Origin: CAVQCJ01 sp963849365
GTDB taxonomy: Bacteria > Actinomycetota > Actinomycetes > Prado026
Assembly (NCBI GenBank): GCA_963849365.1
Contig: CAWKHA010000001.1
Span: 806,001 to 870,000, forward strand
Length of the DNA stretch: 64,000 bases
Direction of reading: 5' to 3'
Part shown: positions 49,316 through 58,697 of the stretch, piece by piece
Layout: each line of letters opens with the position of its first letter
Position numbering within the stretch: position 1 is the stretch's first letter
Position numbers and translations under genes: made by a program
Notes under the pieces: generated by a model
What the model was told of the DNA's origin: nothing
Database searches by the model: none
What the model saw: the letters and a program-made list of their open reading frames with translations, nothing else

Positions 49316-51504
49316 GTCCCGACAGCGCCCCGCCGGCCGCGGCCGACCCCGTCCCCCTCGACGAGCTCGACCGCCTGGTCGCCGGCGCCCACCACGAGCC
49401 GCACGCCGTGCTGGGCCCGCACCCGGGCCCGGGCGGCATCACGTTGCGCGTATTGCGCCCGTGGGCGAAGTCGGTGACCGTGCTGGTCGGGCCGGACCGG
49501 TACCCGCTGGCCCACCGGCACGAGGGGGTGTGGTCGGCCGCGCTGCCGCTGCCGGAGGTGCCCGACTACCGGATCGAGGTCGACTACGGCGATGGGCCGA
49601 TCGTGGCCGACGACCCCTACCGGTTCCTGCCGACGCTGGGCGAGCTGGACCAGCACCTCGTCGCCGAGGGTCGGCACGAGCAGCTCTGGTCGGTGCTCGG
49701 CGCCCGCGTGCACGACTACCCCGGCTTCGCCGGCCCGGTGCACGGCACGGCGTTCGCGGTGTGGGCCCCGAACGCCCAGGGCGTGCGGGTGGTCGGGGAC
49801 TTCAACTACTGGGACGGGCGCGGCTTCCCGATGCGCTCGCTCGGGTCGACCGGCGTGTGGGAGCTGTTCGTGCCGGGGCCCGGCGCCGGGACCCGGTACA
49901 AGTTCGAGATCCTCGGGCGCGACGGGGTCTGGCGGCAGAAGGCCGACCCGATGGCCAGGGCCACCGAGGCACCGCCGGCCACCGCCTCGGTGGTCGAGCA
50001 GTCGGCGTACGCCTGGGGAGACCAGGACTGGCTGGCGCGGCGCGCGCAGACCGACCCGCACACCGGCCCGATGAGCATCTACGAAGTGCACGTCGGCTCG
50101 TGGCGGCAGGGGCTGGGCTACCGCGAGCTGGCCGACCAGCTCGTCGACTACGTCGCCCAGACAGGCTTCACGCACGTGGAGTTCATGCCCGTCACCGAGC
50201 ACCCCTTCGGCGGGTCCTGGGGCTACCAGGTCACCTCGTACTACGCGCCGACCGCCCGGTTCGGACACCCGGACGACTTCCGCTATCTCGTCGACCGGCT
50301 GCACCAGGCCGGGATCGGCGTCCTGGTGGACTGGGTGCCGGCGCACTTCCCCAGGGACGCCTGGGCGCTGGCCCGCTTCGACGGCACGCCGCTGTACGAG
50401 CACGCCGACCCCCGCCGCGGCGAGCAGCCCGACTGGGGCACGCTCGTCTTCGACTTCGGGCGGCGCGAGGTGCGCAACTTCCTGGTGGCCAACGCCGTGT
50501 ACTGGCTGGAGGAGTTCCACGTCGACGGCCTGCGGGTGGACGCGGTCGCCTCGATGCTCTACCTGGACTACTCCCGCAAGCCGGGACAGTGGACGCCGAA
50601 CGCCCTCGGCGGCCGCGAGAACCTCGACGCTGTCTCGTTCCTCCAGGAGGTCAACGCCACGGTCTACAAGCGCGTGCCCGGGGCGGTCATGGTCGCCGAG
50701 GAGTCCACGGCCTGGCCGGGCGTCACCCAGCCCACCGACTCCGGCGGGCTCGGCTTCGGCCTGAAGTGGAACATGGGCTGGATGCACGACACGCTCGGCT
50801 ACATCGCGCACGACCCGGTGCACCGCGCCTACCACCACAACGAGATGACGTTCCCGCTGATGTACGCGTGGAGCGAGCGGTACGTGCTGCCGCTCTCGCA
50901 CGACGAGGTCGTGCACGGCAAGGGCTCCCTGCTGCGCAAGATCCCCGGCGACCGGTGGCGCCAGCTGGCCACGCTGCGGGCGTACTTCGGCTACCTGTGG
51001 GCACACCCTGGCAAGCAGCTGCTGTTCATGGGCGGCGAGCTCGCCCAGGAGGCCGAGTGGTCCGAGCAGCGCAGCCTGGACTGGTGGCTGCTCGACCACG
51101 CCGACCACCGCGGCGTGCAGTCCGTCGTGGGCGACCTGAATGCCGCGTACCGGCGGACGCCGGCACTGTGGCAGCGCGACCACGACCCGGGCGGCTTCGA
51201 GTGGATCGACGCCGACGACTCCGTCGGCAACGTCTTCGCGTTCCTGCGCTGGGGGTACGACGACTCGGTGATCGCCTGCGTGGCGAACTTCGCCGCTGTG
51301 CCGCACGACGGCTACCGGCTGGCGCTGCCGTTCGAGGGACGGTGGGAGGAGATCATCAACACCGACTCGGCGCTCTACTCCGGCAGCGGGGTCGGCAACC
51401 TCGGTGGGGTTTCGGCCGACGCCGGCGCGCACCGCGGCCGCCCCGCGTCCGCCCGCGTCGTGCTCCCTCCGCTGGCCACGATCTGGCTGCAGCACACCGG
51501 CTGA
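49312..51504 (+). CDS. glgB: 1,4-alpha-glucan branching enzyme
   Basis: A 730-residue GH13 GlgB that introduces alpha-1,6 branches in glycogen-like glucan. Two N-terminal CBM48-type modules (HHEPHAVLGPHPGPGG near residue 27 and FAVWAPNAQGVRVVGDFNYW near 150) precede the barrel, with the nucleophile in VDGLRVDAVASMLYLDYSRK, the Glu in VMVAEESTAWPGVTQP and LPLSHDEVVHGKGSLLRKIP. It ends the GlgE operon. A stem-loop at 51577-51606 follows, before the converging ybbN-like gene. Confidence 0.96.
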   Translation: MSPDSAPPAAADPVPLDELDRLVAGAHHEPHAVLGPHPGPGGITLRVLRPWAKSVTVLVGPDRYPLAHRHEGVWSAALPLPEVPDYRIEVDYGDGPIVADDPYRFLPTLGELDQHLVAEGRHEQLWSVLGARVHDYPGFAGPVHGTAFAVWAPNAQGVRVVGDFNYWDGRGFPMRSLGSTGVWELFVPGPGAGTRYKFEILGRDGVWRQKADPMARATEAPPATASVVEQSAYAWGDQDWLARRAQTDPHTGPMSIYEVHVGSWRQGLGYRELADQLVDYVAQTGFTHVEFMPVTEHPFGGSWGYQVTSYYAPTARFGHPDDFRYLVDRLHQAGIGVLVDWVPAHFPRDAWALARFDGTPLYEHADPRRGEQPDWGTLVFDFGRREVRNFLVANAVYWLEEFHVDGLRVDAVASMLYLDYSRKPGQWTPNALGGRENLDAVSFLQEVNATVYKRVPGAVMVAEESTAWPGVTQPTDSGGLGFGLKWNMGWMHDTLGYIAHDPVHRAYHHNEMTFPLMYAWSERYVLPLSHDEVVHGKGSLLRKIPGDRWRQLATLRAYFGYLWAHPGKQLLFMGGELAQEAEWSEQRSLDWWLLDHADHRGVQSVVGDLNAAYRRTPALWQRDHDPGGFEWIDADDSVGNVFAFLRWGYDDSVIACVANFAAVPHDGYRLALPFEGRWEEIINTDSALYSGSGVGNLGGVSADAGAHRGRPASARVVLPPLATIWLQHTG

Positions 51505-51576
51505 ACGGCCCGGCCCGGTCACCATGGTGGTTCGGGTGGTGGTTGGGGTGGCGGGTGCCAGATGACGCCGTCGGTG

Positions 51577-51606
51577 GGGTTGCCGCCGGCCACGGCCCGG
51601 CAACCC
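51577..51606. terminator. Stem-loop between glgB and the thioredoxin gene
   Basis: The 9-base arms GGGTTGCCG (51577-51585) and CGGCAACCC (51598-51606) pair perfectly around a 12-base GC-rich loop. It lies in the 139-bp gap between two converging genes. No U-tract follows, which is usual for actinobacterial hairpins; a bidirectional terminator is likely but not proven. Confidence 0.45.
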
Positions 51607-51643
51607 AGCCGACGCCAGGCCGGCGAGCCCGCAGCGGTCGAGG

Positions 51644-52603
51644 CTAGAAGAGCGCGTTGGCGAGGGCGGTGCGTCCCTTCGGGACGCGCGGGTCGTCGTC
51701 GCCGAGCAGGTCGAACAGCCCGATGAGGTGCGTTCGAGCGGTGTCCCTGTCGGCGCCGCTCGTGCGCCGCACCGTCTCGACCAGCCTCGCGATCGCCTCG
51801 TCGACCCGCCCCTGCGCGATGTCGAGGTCGGCGGCCAGCGTCTGCGCGCCGACGTCGTCGGGGCTGGCGTCGGCGGCAGCCCGGGCAGCGGCCGGGTCGG
51901 CGTCGCGGGTCCTGCGCAACAGCTGGACGCGTGCCTGCCCGATGCGTGCCTCAGAGTTGCCCGGCTGGGCCTCGACGAGCCGGTCGAACGCTGCGGCGGC
52001 GGCGTCCAGGTCGCCGGCGTCAAGGGCGTCGAGAGCGGCCTCCTCCAGCGGGTCCAGCGGCTCGGCTGCGGGCTGGCCGGCCACCTCGTCGCCGGTAGCG
52101 ACCGCCCCGGCACGCTCGGGGAGCTCGGCGACCTGCTCGAGGAACGGGCGCAGGTCGGCCTCCGGCAGCGCACCGGTGAAGCCCGGGATCAGCTGCCCCT
52201 GCCACACCACGAACACCGTCGGGATGCTCTGGATCTGGAACGCCTGCGACAGCCGCGGGTTGGCATCGGTGTCGACCGTCGCCAGCACCCAGGCGCCGGC
52301 CGCCTCGATCGCGAGCTTCTCCAGCAGCGGCGAGAGCTGCTTGCACGGCCCGCACCAGGTGGCCCAGAAGTCGATGACGACCGGGACGCTGAACGAGCGG
52401 TCCACGACGTCGGCCTGGAACGTCTCCTCCGTGACCACGGTGACGGGCGCCGCGGGCGGCACCTCGCCGGCGGCCGCGGCCCGGGCGGCCTCGGCCATCG
52501 CGGCCTCGGCGCGCTCCTGCGCGGCCCGTTGCGCGGCGAGCGCCGCGAGGTCGACCGCGCCATAGGCGCCGAACTGCGGACCCGGTCCCGCTGGCGTACT
52601 CAT
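51644..52603 (-). CDS. YbbN/CnoX-type thioredoxin-TPR protein
   Basis: A 319-residue thioredoxin-fold protein with a C-terminal TPR-like region. The active site is VVIDFWATWCGPCKQLSPLL with CGPC at residues 84-87, followed by FQIQSIPTVFVVWQGQLIPG (cis-Pro) and then helical repeats from about residue 195 (ALDALDAGDLDAAAAAFDRL). The layout matches the co-chaperone YbbN/CnoX, but here both active-site cysteines are kept. The ATG at 52603 has an upstream GGGAGG. M. tuberculosis Rv1324 is a thioredoxin-like gene near glgB too. Confidence 0.87.
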   Translation of the reverse strand: MSTPAGPGPQFGAYGAVDLAALAAQRAAQERAEAAMAEAARAAAAGEVPPAAPVTVVTEETFQADVVDRSFSVPVVIDFWATWCGPCKQLSPLLEKLAIEAAGAWVLATVDTDANPRLSQAFQIQSIPTVFVVWQGQLIPGFTGALPEADLRPFLEQVAELPERAGAVATGDEVAGQPAAEPLDPLEEAALDALDAGDLDAAAAAFDRLVEAQPGNSEARIGQARVQLLRRTRDADPAAARAAADASPDDVGAQTLAADLDIAQGRVDEAIARLVETVRRTSGADRDTARTHLIGLFDLLGDDDPRVPKGRTALANALF

Positions 52604-52659
52604 GCCCCCATCCTCCCTGACCGCCCCGGGCGGGCGCGACCGGCCGGTCGGAGGCAGGC

Positions 52660-53427
52660 ATGCTGTGCGCCGTGGACTGGAACCTGCGCGGCTGCGCGCG
52701 GCACGGGCACGCGACGTACGCGCCGGACGAGCGGGATCTCGCCGACCGGCTCCGTACCACCACGCCGGCCGGCGAGGCATGGCGCTGCCTGCGCTGTGGG
52801 GACTTCGTGCCCGGGGAGCCGGCCGGGCGCGGGCCGGCCGAGCACGCCCCCATCGTCCTGCGCGGCCGCGCGCTGCGGGACGCCATGGTCCTGCGGCTCT
52901 TCGCCGTCGAGCGGTGGCTGCGGGCGCTGGTCCTGGCCCTGCTGGGCGTCGCCGTGCTGCGCTTCGAGAACGCGCAGACCTCGCTGCAGGAGCTGTTCGC
53001 GCAGATCCTGCCGGCCGCCAAGCCCCTGGCCGACGTGCTGAACATCGACCTGCAGCGCAGCCCGACGGTCGCGCGCATCCAGAGCCTGCTCGGCGCCAGC
53101 CACAGCACGCTGACCTGGGTGGCAGTAGGGCTGTTCGCGTACGCCGCGATCCAGGTCGCCGAGGGCGTCGGGCTGTGGTCGCTGCGGCGGTGGGGCGAGT
53201 ACCTGGCCGTGATCGCGACGGCGGCGTTCCTGCCGCTGGAGGTGTACGAGCTGACCGAGAAGGTCACCTGGGTGCGCCTGACAGCGTTCGCGGTCAACCT
53301 GGGCCTGGTCGGCTACCTCGTGGTCTCCAAGCGGCTCTTCGGGGTCCGGGGCGGCGCGGCCGCGCACGAGCGGGAGCGGGAGAGCACTTCGCTGCTCGAG
53401 GTGGAGGCGGCCGCGGGAACGGCCTGA
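52660..53427 (+). CDS. DUF2127-family membrane protein
   Basis: A 255-residue protein. An N-terminal soluble part has a Cys4-like zinc-ribbon pattern (Cys in NLRGCARHGH and in WRCLRCGDF). About four membrane helices follow: WLRALVLALLGVAVLRF, LTWVAVGLFAYAAIQVAEGV, YLAVIATAAFLPLEVYEL and LTAFAVNLGLVGYLVVSKRL. The membrane part is the DUF2127 family, whose role is unknown. The ATG at 52660 follows GAGG at a 5-base distance. It runs into the Rrf2 gene with a 12-base gap. Confidence 0.8.
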   Translation: MLCAVDWNLRGCARHGHATYAPDERDLADRLRTTTPAGEAWRCLRCGDFVPGEPAGRGPAEHAPIVLRGRALRDAMVLRLFAVERWLRALVLALLGVAVLRFENAQTSLQELFAQILPAAKPLADVLNIDLQRSPTVARIQSLLGASHSTLTWVAVGLFAYAAIQVAEGVGLWSLRRWGEYLAVIATAAFLPLEVYELTEKVTWVRLTAFAVNLGLVGYLVVSKRLFGVRGGAAAHERERESTSLLEVEAAAGTA

Positions 53428-53439
53428 TTGGATGCTCCC

Positions 53440-53898
53440 GTGCACATCTCTGCCAAGGCGGACTACGCGGTGCGGGCGCTCGCCGAGCTCGCCGCGACGG
53501 GCGGGACGGGGTACGTGACGGTCGACACGCTGGCCGCGCGGCAGGGCCTCCCGGCCAAGTTCCTGGAGACCATCTTCACCGAGCTGCGCAAGGACGGGGT
53601 CGTGATCAGCCGCCGCGGCGTGGACGGCGGCTACCGGTTGGCCCGGCCCGCAGGCGACATCGCCGTCGCCGACGTGATCAGGGCCGTGGACGGCCCGCTC
53701 GCCGCGGTGCGCGGGCTGCGGCCCGAGGACACCGAGTACGAGGGCGCGGCCACGGCGCTCCCGCACGTGTGGATCGCGCTGCGGGCCGCGGTCCGCGAGG
53801 TGCTGGAGAACGTCTCGCTGGCGGACCTCGTCGCGGGCCGGATGCCGGCCAAGGTCGAGGCGCTCACGACGGCGCCGTCGGCGTGGCAGCGCCGTTGA
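53440..53898 (+). CDS. Rrf2-family transcriptional regulator without cysteines
   Basis: A 152-residue winged-helix regulator of the Rrf2 family. The start HISAKADYAVRALAELAATG and the wing ISRRGVDGGYRLARPAGDIA are diagnostic. Fe-S sensors of the family (IscR, NsrR, RsrR) carry a cluster of cysteines; this protein has none, so it is not a classical Fe-S sensor. The GTG at 53440 is chosen because family members begin M-x-I-S-x-K. Its 3' end overlaps the converging meaB by 35 bases. Confidence 0.87.
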   Translation: MHISAKADYAVRALAELAATGGTGYVTVDTLAARQGLPAKFLETIFTELRKDGVVISRRGVDGGYRLARPAGDIAVADVIRAVDGPLAAVRGLRPEDTEYEGAATALPHVWIALRAAVREVLENVSLADLVAGRMPAKVEALTTAPSAWQRR

Positions 53899-54880
53899 CC
53901 GCCAGCAGCTCGGCGGCCGCCCGGTAGGGGTCGAGCTCGCCGGTTCGGACGCGCTCGGCCAGCGTCTCGAGGCGGTCGCCGCGGTCGACCGTCTCGATGC
54001 CGGCCCGGAGCCGGGCCAGCGCCAGCGCCGCGATCTCCCCGGCGGCGCGGCGCCGGCGGCGCTGCACGAGCGCTCCGGTCCGGACCGCCCAGTCCAGATG
54101 GGCGTCGATGGCCTCAACCAGCTCGGGCACTCCGGTCCCGTCTGGCGCGACCGTCCGAAGCACCGGCCGGTCCCAGCGGGCGCCGTCCTGCGGCTCGGAG
54201 ACCGGCTCGACCTGGTGCCCGAGGCGCACCATCTGCCGCAGCTCGCGGGCGGTCGTCTCGGCCCCGTCCCGGTCGGCCTTGTTGACGACGTACACATCAC
54301 CGATCTCCAGGATCCCGGCCTTCGCAGCCTGGACACCGTCACCCATCCCGGGGGCGACCACGACCACGACCGTGTCCGCTGCCGCGGCGACGTCGACCTC
54401 CGACTGGCCGACCCCGACCGTCTCGACCAGCACCACGTCGAAGCCGGCCCCGGCCAGCACCCGGACCGCCTGCGGCGTGGCGGCCGCCAGCCCGCCGAGC
54501 CGGCCGCGCGAGGCCATCGAGCGGATGAACACGTCGGCGTCGGTGGCGTGCTCCTGCATGCGGACCCGGTCGCCCAGCAGCGCCCCTCCGGAGAACGGCG
54601 AGGACGGGTCCACGGCCAGCACGCCCACCCGCAGCCCGCGCGCCCGGTACGCGGACACGAGCGCGTTCGTGAGCGTGGACTTGCCGACCCCGGGGGCGCC
54701 GGTCAGGCCGACGACGTGCGGCCCCGCGGATGCCCCGTCAGCCGTCCTCCCCAGTGCGGCCGCGAGCTCGGGCAGCAGCGGGGAGCCGTCCTCGACCAGC
54801 GTGACCAGCCGGGCGACCGCGCGCGGGTCACCCCGGCGGGCCCGGTCGACGAGGTCCGGGACGGCGTCCGCGCGCGGCAC
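53864..54880 (-). CDS. meaB: Methylmalonyl-CoA mutase-associated GTPase MeaB
   Basis: A 338-residue G3E-type P-loop GTPase that protects and reloads the B12-dependent methylmalonyl-CoA or related acyl-CoA mutase. Walker A is VVGLTGAPGVGKSTLTNALV near residue 65. DVVLVETVGVGQSEVDVAAA is the switch region and VYVVNKADRDGAE holds the NKxD guanine motif. The GTG at 54880 lies eight bases after the thiolase stop. The mutase itself is not in the window. Confidence 0.92.
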   Translation of the reverse strand: MPRADAVPDLVDRARRGDPRAVARLVTLVEDGSPLLPELAAALGRTADGASAGPHVVGLTGAPGVGKSTLTNALVSAYRARGLRVGVLAVDPSSPFSGGALLGDRVRMQEHATDADVFIRSMASRGRLGGLAAATPQAVRVLAGAGFDVVLVETVGVGQSEVDVAAAADTVVVVVAPGMGDGVQAAKAGILEIGDVYVVNKADRDGAETTARELRQMVRLGHQVEPVSEPQDGARWDRPVLRTVAPDGTGVPELVEAIDAHLDWAVRTGALVQRRRRRAAGEIAALALARLRAGIETVDRGDRLETLAERVRTGELDPYRAAAELLAVNGAATPTAPS

Positions 54881-54888
54881 CGGACCGG

Positions 54889-56100
54889 TCAGCTCCCGGG
54901 CACGTGCACGACGAGCGCGTCGCCCTGCCCGCCGCCGCCGCACAGGGCGGCCGCGCCGACGCCGCCGCCGCGCCGCTGGAGCTCCAGGGCCAGGTGCAGC
55001 ACGATCCGCGCGCCGGACATCCCGACCGGGTGACCGAGCGCGATGGCGCCGCCGTTGACGTTGACCTTGTCGTCGGGCAGCCCGAGCTCGCGCTGCGAGA
55101 CCAGGCCGACCGCCGCGAATGCCTCGTTGATCTCGACCAAGTCGAGGTCGGCCGGGGCCAGGCCCTCGCGGGCGAGTGCCGCCTTGATGGCGTTCGCCGG
55201 CTGCTCGTGCAGGGAGGCGTCCGGGCCGGCCACCACACCGTGCGCGCCGATCTCGGCCAGCCAGGTCAGGCCCAGCTCCTCGGCCTTCGCGCGGCTCATG
55301 ACCACGACCGCGGCGGCGCCGTCGGAGATCTGCGAGGCCGAGCCCGCGGTGATCGTGCCGTCCGGCCGGAACGCCGGGCGCAGCCGGCCCAGGGTCTCCG
55401 TCGTCGTGTCGCCGCGGATGCCCTCGTCGGCACTGACCACCACGGGGTCGCCCTTGCGCTGCGGGATCTGCACCGGCGCGATCTCGGCGTCGAAGATGCC
55501 GTCCTTGGCGGCCGCGGCCGCCCGCTGGTGCGAGCGTGCGGAGAAGGCGTCCTGCTCCTCGCGGGTCAGCTGGTACCGCTCGTTGTACGTGTCCGTCGCC
55601 AGCCCCATGGCCTGACGGTCGAACGCGCAGAACAGCGCGTCGTACGCCATCGAGTCGACCAGCGTGACGTCGCCGTACTTGAAGCCCTCGCGGGAGCCCG
55701 GCAGCAGGTGCGGTGCCTGCGTCATCGACTCCATGCCGCCGGCGACGACGATCTCGAACTCGCCGGCCCGGATGAGCTGGTCGGCGAGCGCGATCGCGTC
55801 CAGCCCGGAGAGGCAGACCTTGTTGACCGTCAGCGCGGGGATGCTCATCGGGATCCCGGCCGCGACCGCCGCCTGCCGGGCGGTGATCTGGCCGGTGCCG
55901 GCCTGGATGACGTGGCCCATGATCACGTACTCGACCTGCTCCGGCGCCACCCCGGCGCGCTGGAGCGCGGCCTCGATGGCGACCCCACCGAGCTGGGCGG
56001 CGGAGAAGTCCTTGAGCGAGCCCAGCAGGCGACCCATCGGCGTGCGCGCGCCCGCGATGATCACCGATCGGGTCGATGCATTGTTCGCGGCCGCGGTCAT
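54889..56100 (-). CDS. Acetyl-CoA C-acetyltransferase (thiolase)
   Basis: A 403-residue biosynthetic/degradative thiolase, condensing two acetyl-CoA or cleaving acetoacetyl-CoA. The nucleophile Cys96 is in TVNKVCLSGLDAIALADQLI. GGAIALGHPVGMSGARIVLH gives the active-site His, and the second Cys is in ALCGGGGQGDALVVH near residue 387. It precedes meaB and is divergent from the methylmalonyl-CoA epimerase (80 bases). Together with ccrA it fits acetyl-CoA assimilation through the ethylmalonyl-CoA pathway. Confidence 0.94.
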   Translation of the reverse strand: MTAAANNASTRSVIIAGARTPMGRLLGSLKDFSAAQLGGVAIEAALQRAGVAPEQVEYVIMGHVIQAGTGQITARQAAVAAGIPMSIPALTVNKVCLSGLDAIALADQLIRAGEFEIVVAGGMESMTQAPHLLPGSREGFKYGDVTLVDSMAYDALFCAFDRQAMGLATDTYNERYQLTREEQDAFSARSHQRAAAAAKDGIFDAEIAPVQIPQRKGDPVVVSADEGIRGDTTTETLGRLRPAFRPDGTITAGSASQISDGAAAVVVMSRAKAEELGLTWLAEIGAHGVVAGPDASLHEQPANAIKAALAREGLAPADLDLVEINEAFAAVGLVSQRELGLPDDKVNVNGGAIALGHPVGMSGARIVLHLALELQRRGGGVGAAALCGGGGQGDALVVHVPGS

Positions 56101-56180
56101 GGCACCCTCCTGGGCGGTCCGGTTGGTTGACCTGCAACGATACCGGCCACCAGCGAGCCATCGGCATCGGAGGTGCCCGG

Positions 56181-56636
56181 GTGTTCAGCCGCGTGGACCA
56201 CGTGGGCGTGGCCGTCGCCGATCTGGACGCGGCGGTCGCCTTCTACGAGCGGACGTTCGGGATGCGCTGCGTCCACATCGAGACCAACGAGCAGCAGGGC
56301 GTGCGGGAGGCGATGCTGGCGGTGGGCGACGGGGAGACGCAGCTCCAGCTGCTGGCACCGCTGACGCCCGAGTCCACCATCGCGAAGTTCCTGGACCGGC
56401 ACGGCCCCGGGATCCAGCAGATCGCGTACACCGTTGACGACATCGCCGCGGTCAGCGCGGACCTGCGCGCGAAGGGACTGCGCCTGCTCTTCGACGAGCC
56501 GCGCACCGGCACGGCCGGCAGCCTGGTCAACTTCGTGCACCCCAAGGACGCGGGCGGCGTGCTGGTGGAGCTGGTCGAGCCCGCCGAGGCGAGCGGGCAC
56601 GCAGAGCCGGCCGGGCAGCCCGGGAGCGACCGGTGA
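56181..56636 (+). CDS. mce: Methylmalonyl-CoA epimerase
   Basis: A 151-residue VOC-fold metalloenzyme that interconverts (2R)- and (2S)-methylmalonyl-CoA (and often ethylmalonyl-CoA). The start FSRVDHVGVAVADLDAAVAF gives the first metal His. LQLLAPLTPESTIAKFLDRH, GIQQIAYTVDDIAAVSADLR and the C-terminal VLVELVEPAE (metal Glu) follow. The GTG at 56181 was chosen for the GGAGGTG just upstream. The stop overlaps the ccrA start (GTGA), so the two enzymes of the same route are coupled. Confidence 0.92.
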   Translation: MFSRVDHVGVAVADLDAAVAFYERTFGMRCVHIETNEQQGVREAMLAVGDGETQLQLLAPLTPESTIAKFLDRHGPGIQQIAYTVDDIAAVSADLRAKGLRLLFDEPRTGTAGSLVNFVHPKDAGGVLVELVEPAEASGHAEPAGQPGSDR

Positions 56637-57970
56637 AGGAGATCCTCGAGGCGATCCTGGCCGGCGACGCGACGGCGGAGAGCTTCGGGGCGCTGCCCGT
56701 CCCGGCCACGTACACCGCCGTGACCGTGCACCGGGACGAGCAGGAGATGTTCGCCGGCATGGACTCGCGGGACAAGGACCCGCGGCGCTCCTTGCACGTC
56801 GAGGAGGTCCCGACCCCCGAGCTCGGCCCCGGCGAGGCTCTGGTCGCGGTGATGGCCAGCTCGATCAACTACAACACCGTCTGGTCCTCGATCTTCGAGC
56901 CGGTCTCGACGTTCGGGTTCCTGGCCCGGTACGGCCGGACGTCGCCGCTGGCCCACCGGCACGACCTGCCGTACCACGTGGTCGGGTCGGACCTGTCCGG
57001 CGTCGTGCTGCGCACCGGGCCGGGCGTGCACGCCTGGAAGCCGGGCGACGAGGTGGTGGCGCACTGCCTCTCGGTCGAGCTGGAGAGCCCGCTCGGCCAC
57101 AACGACACGATGCTCGACCCCGAGCAGCGGATCTGGGGCTTCGAGACCAACTTCGGCGGGCTGGCCCAGCTAGCGCTCGTCAAGGCCAACCAGCTGCTGC
57201 CCAAGTCGGCGCACCTGACCTGGGAGGAGGCCGCGGTCCCCGGGCTGGTCAACTCCACCGCGTACCGGCAGCTGGTCTCCCGCAACGGCGCCGGCATGAA
57301 GCAGGGCGACATCGTGCTCATCTGGGGCGCGTCCGGCGGGCTCGGCTCGTACGCGACCCAGCTCGCCATCGGCGGCGGGGGTACGCCGGTCTGCGTCGTG
57401 TCCAGCGAGGAGAAGGCGGCGATCTGCCGGTCGCTCGGAGCCGAGCTGATCATCGACCGCAACGCCGACGGCTACCGGTTCTGGAAGGACGAGCACACCC
57501 AGGACCCGAAAGAGTGGCAACGGCTGGGCAAGCGGATCCGCGAGCTCACCGGCGGCGACGACGTCGACATCGTCTTCGAGCACCCCGGCCGGGAGACGTT
57601 CGGCGCTTCGGTGTACGTCGCGCGCAGGGGCGGCACCATCGTCACCTGCGCCTCGACCAGCGGGTTCATGCACGAGTACGACAACCGCTATCTGTGGATG
57701 AACCTGAAGCGGATCGTCGGATCGCACTTCGCGAACTACCGCGAGGCGTGGGAGGCCAACCGGCTGATCCAGCGCGGCCGGATCCACCCGACGCTGTCCC
57801 GCACGTACCCGCTCGCCGACACCGGGCAGGCGGCCTACGACGTCCATCGCAACCTCCACCAGGGCAAGATCGGGGTGCTGGCGCTGGCGCCGGGTCCGGG
57901 GCTCGGTATCCGGGACGCCGAGCTGCGGGCCAAGCACCTGCGCGAGATCAACCGCTTCGCCGACGTCTGA
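56633..57970 (+). CDS. ccrA: Crotonyl-CoA carboxylase/reductase
   Basis: A 445-residue MDR-type enzyme that reductively carboxylates crotonyl-CoA to ethylmalonyl-CoA with NADPH and CO2, the key step of the ethylmalonyl-CoA pathway. Markers are SSINYNTVWSSIFEPVSTFG, HVVGSDLSGVVLRTGPGVHA, the NADPH loop IWGASGGLGSYATQLAIGGG near residue 225, and CASTSGFMHEYDNRYLWMNL. Length and sequence fit CcrA better than other MDR families. It may also supply extender units for polyketides. The GTG at 56633 overlaps the epimerase stop. Confidence 0.95.
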   Translation: MKEILEAILAGDATAESFGALPVPATYTAVTVHRDEQEMFAGMDSRDKDPRRSLHVEEVPTPELGPGEALVAVMASSINYNTVWSSIFEPVSTFGFLARYGRTSPLAHRHDLPYHVVGSDLSGVVLRTGPGVHAWKPGDEVVAHCLSVELESPLGHNDTMLDPEQRIWGFETNFGGLAQLALVKANQLLPKSAHLTWEEAAVPGLVNSTAYRQLVSRNGAGMKQGDIVLIWGASGGLGSYATQLAIGGGGTPVCVVSSEEKAAICRSLGAELIIDRNADGYRFWKDEHTQDPKEWQRLGKRIRELTGGDDVDIVFEHPGRETFGASVYVARRGGTIVTCASTSGFMHEYDNRYLWMNLKRIVGSHFANYREAWEANRLIQRGRIHPTLSRTYPLADTGQAAYDVHRNLHQGKIGVLALAPGPGLGIRDAELRAKHLREINRFADV

Positions 57971-58039
57971 GCCGACAACCGGCGGCTGGGCGCGGACGGC
58001 CGCCCCGATGTGCGACTATCGCCTGCGCAATCGCGGGGC

Positions 58040-58497
58040 GTGGGCCCAGCACCGCCCAGGGACCGGACCCGCGCACCGCCGCACGGCGCCGCCACGACGC
58101 CCTGGCCGACCTGACCTGCCTGGCCCGGGCCCACCGCGCCGACCCGATCCCCGGAACCGGCCGCCCCACCATCGCCGTCACCATCTCCTTGGACCAGCTG
58201 CGCGCCGGACTACCCGGCCACGGCCCCGACCAAGCGCTGATCCCGGCCGGCACGCTGCGCCAGATGGCCTGTGACGCCAACCTCATCCCGATCGTGCTGG
58301 GCAGCCGCTCCGAAGTCCTGGACATCGGCCGCAGCTCCCGCACCATCCCCGCCAAGATCCGCCGCGCCCTGATCCAACGCGACCACGGCTGCGCCTTCCC
58401 CGGCTGCGACCGCCCACCGGGCTGGACCCAAGCCCACCACATCGTGCACTGGTCCAAAGGCGGCCTGACCGCCCTGTTCAACCTGGTCCATCAATAG
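58040..58497 (+). pseudogene. DUF222/HNH endonuclease remnant, left part
   Basis: In the frame ending at the TAG at 58495-58497 the sequence reads as the C-terminal third of an actinobacterial DUF222 (13E12-type) HNH protein: GPDPRTAARRRHDALADL, then IPAKIRRALIQRDHGCAFPG, CDRPPGWTQAHHIVHWSKGG and LTALFNLVHQ. It breaks off exactly where the last HNH motif (CxxHH) should come. The N-terminal half is also missing; the start cannot be found after ccrA. The expected continuation is at 62625. The gap 57971-58697 holds only this remnant and about 200 bases of unassigned sequence. Confidence 0.8.
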
Positions 58498-58697
58498 TCA
58501 GACCCCTCCGAACCACGACGGCGGGAGCGCGATAACCGGCGGCGGTAGCCCCAGAACCGGCAGCATGTGCGGCCCGTGTGTCGGGGCACTCGGCAGCGGC
58601 GTGGCCGGGAGCCGGTTAGGGGCAGAGTGCCGTCAACACGGTGCGAACACGTCGTGCCGACTTTGTGCTCCGTGCCGAATGGGACTAGACAGGCTGG

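Noticed and set aside
58487..58520. Terminal inverted repeats for the inferred insert
   Set aside because: Only a five-base match (TCAGA) is shared between the two inner ends, which is not above chance.
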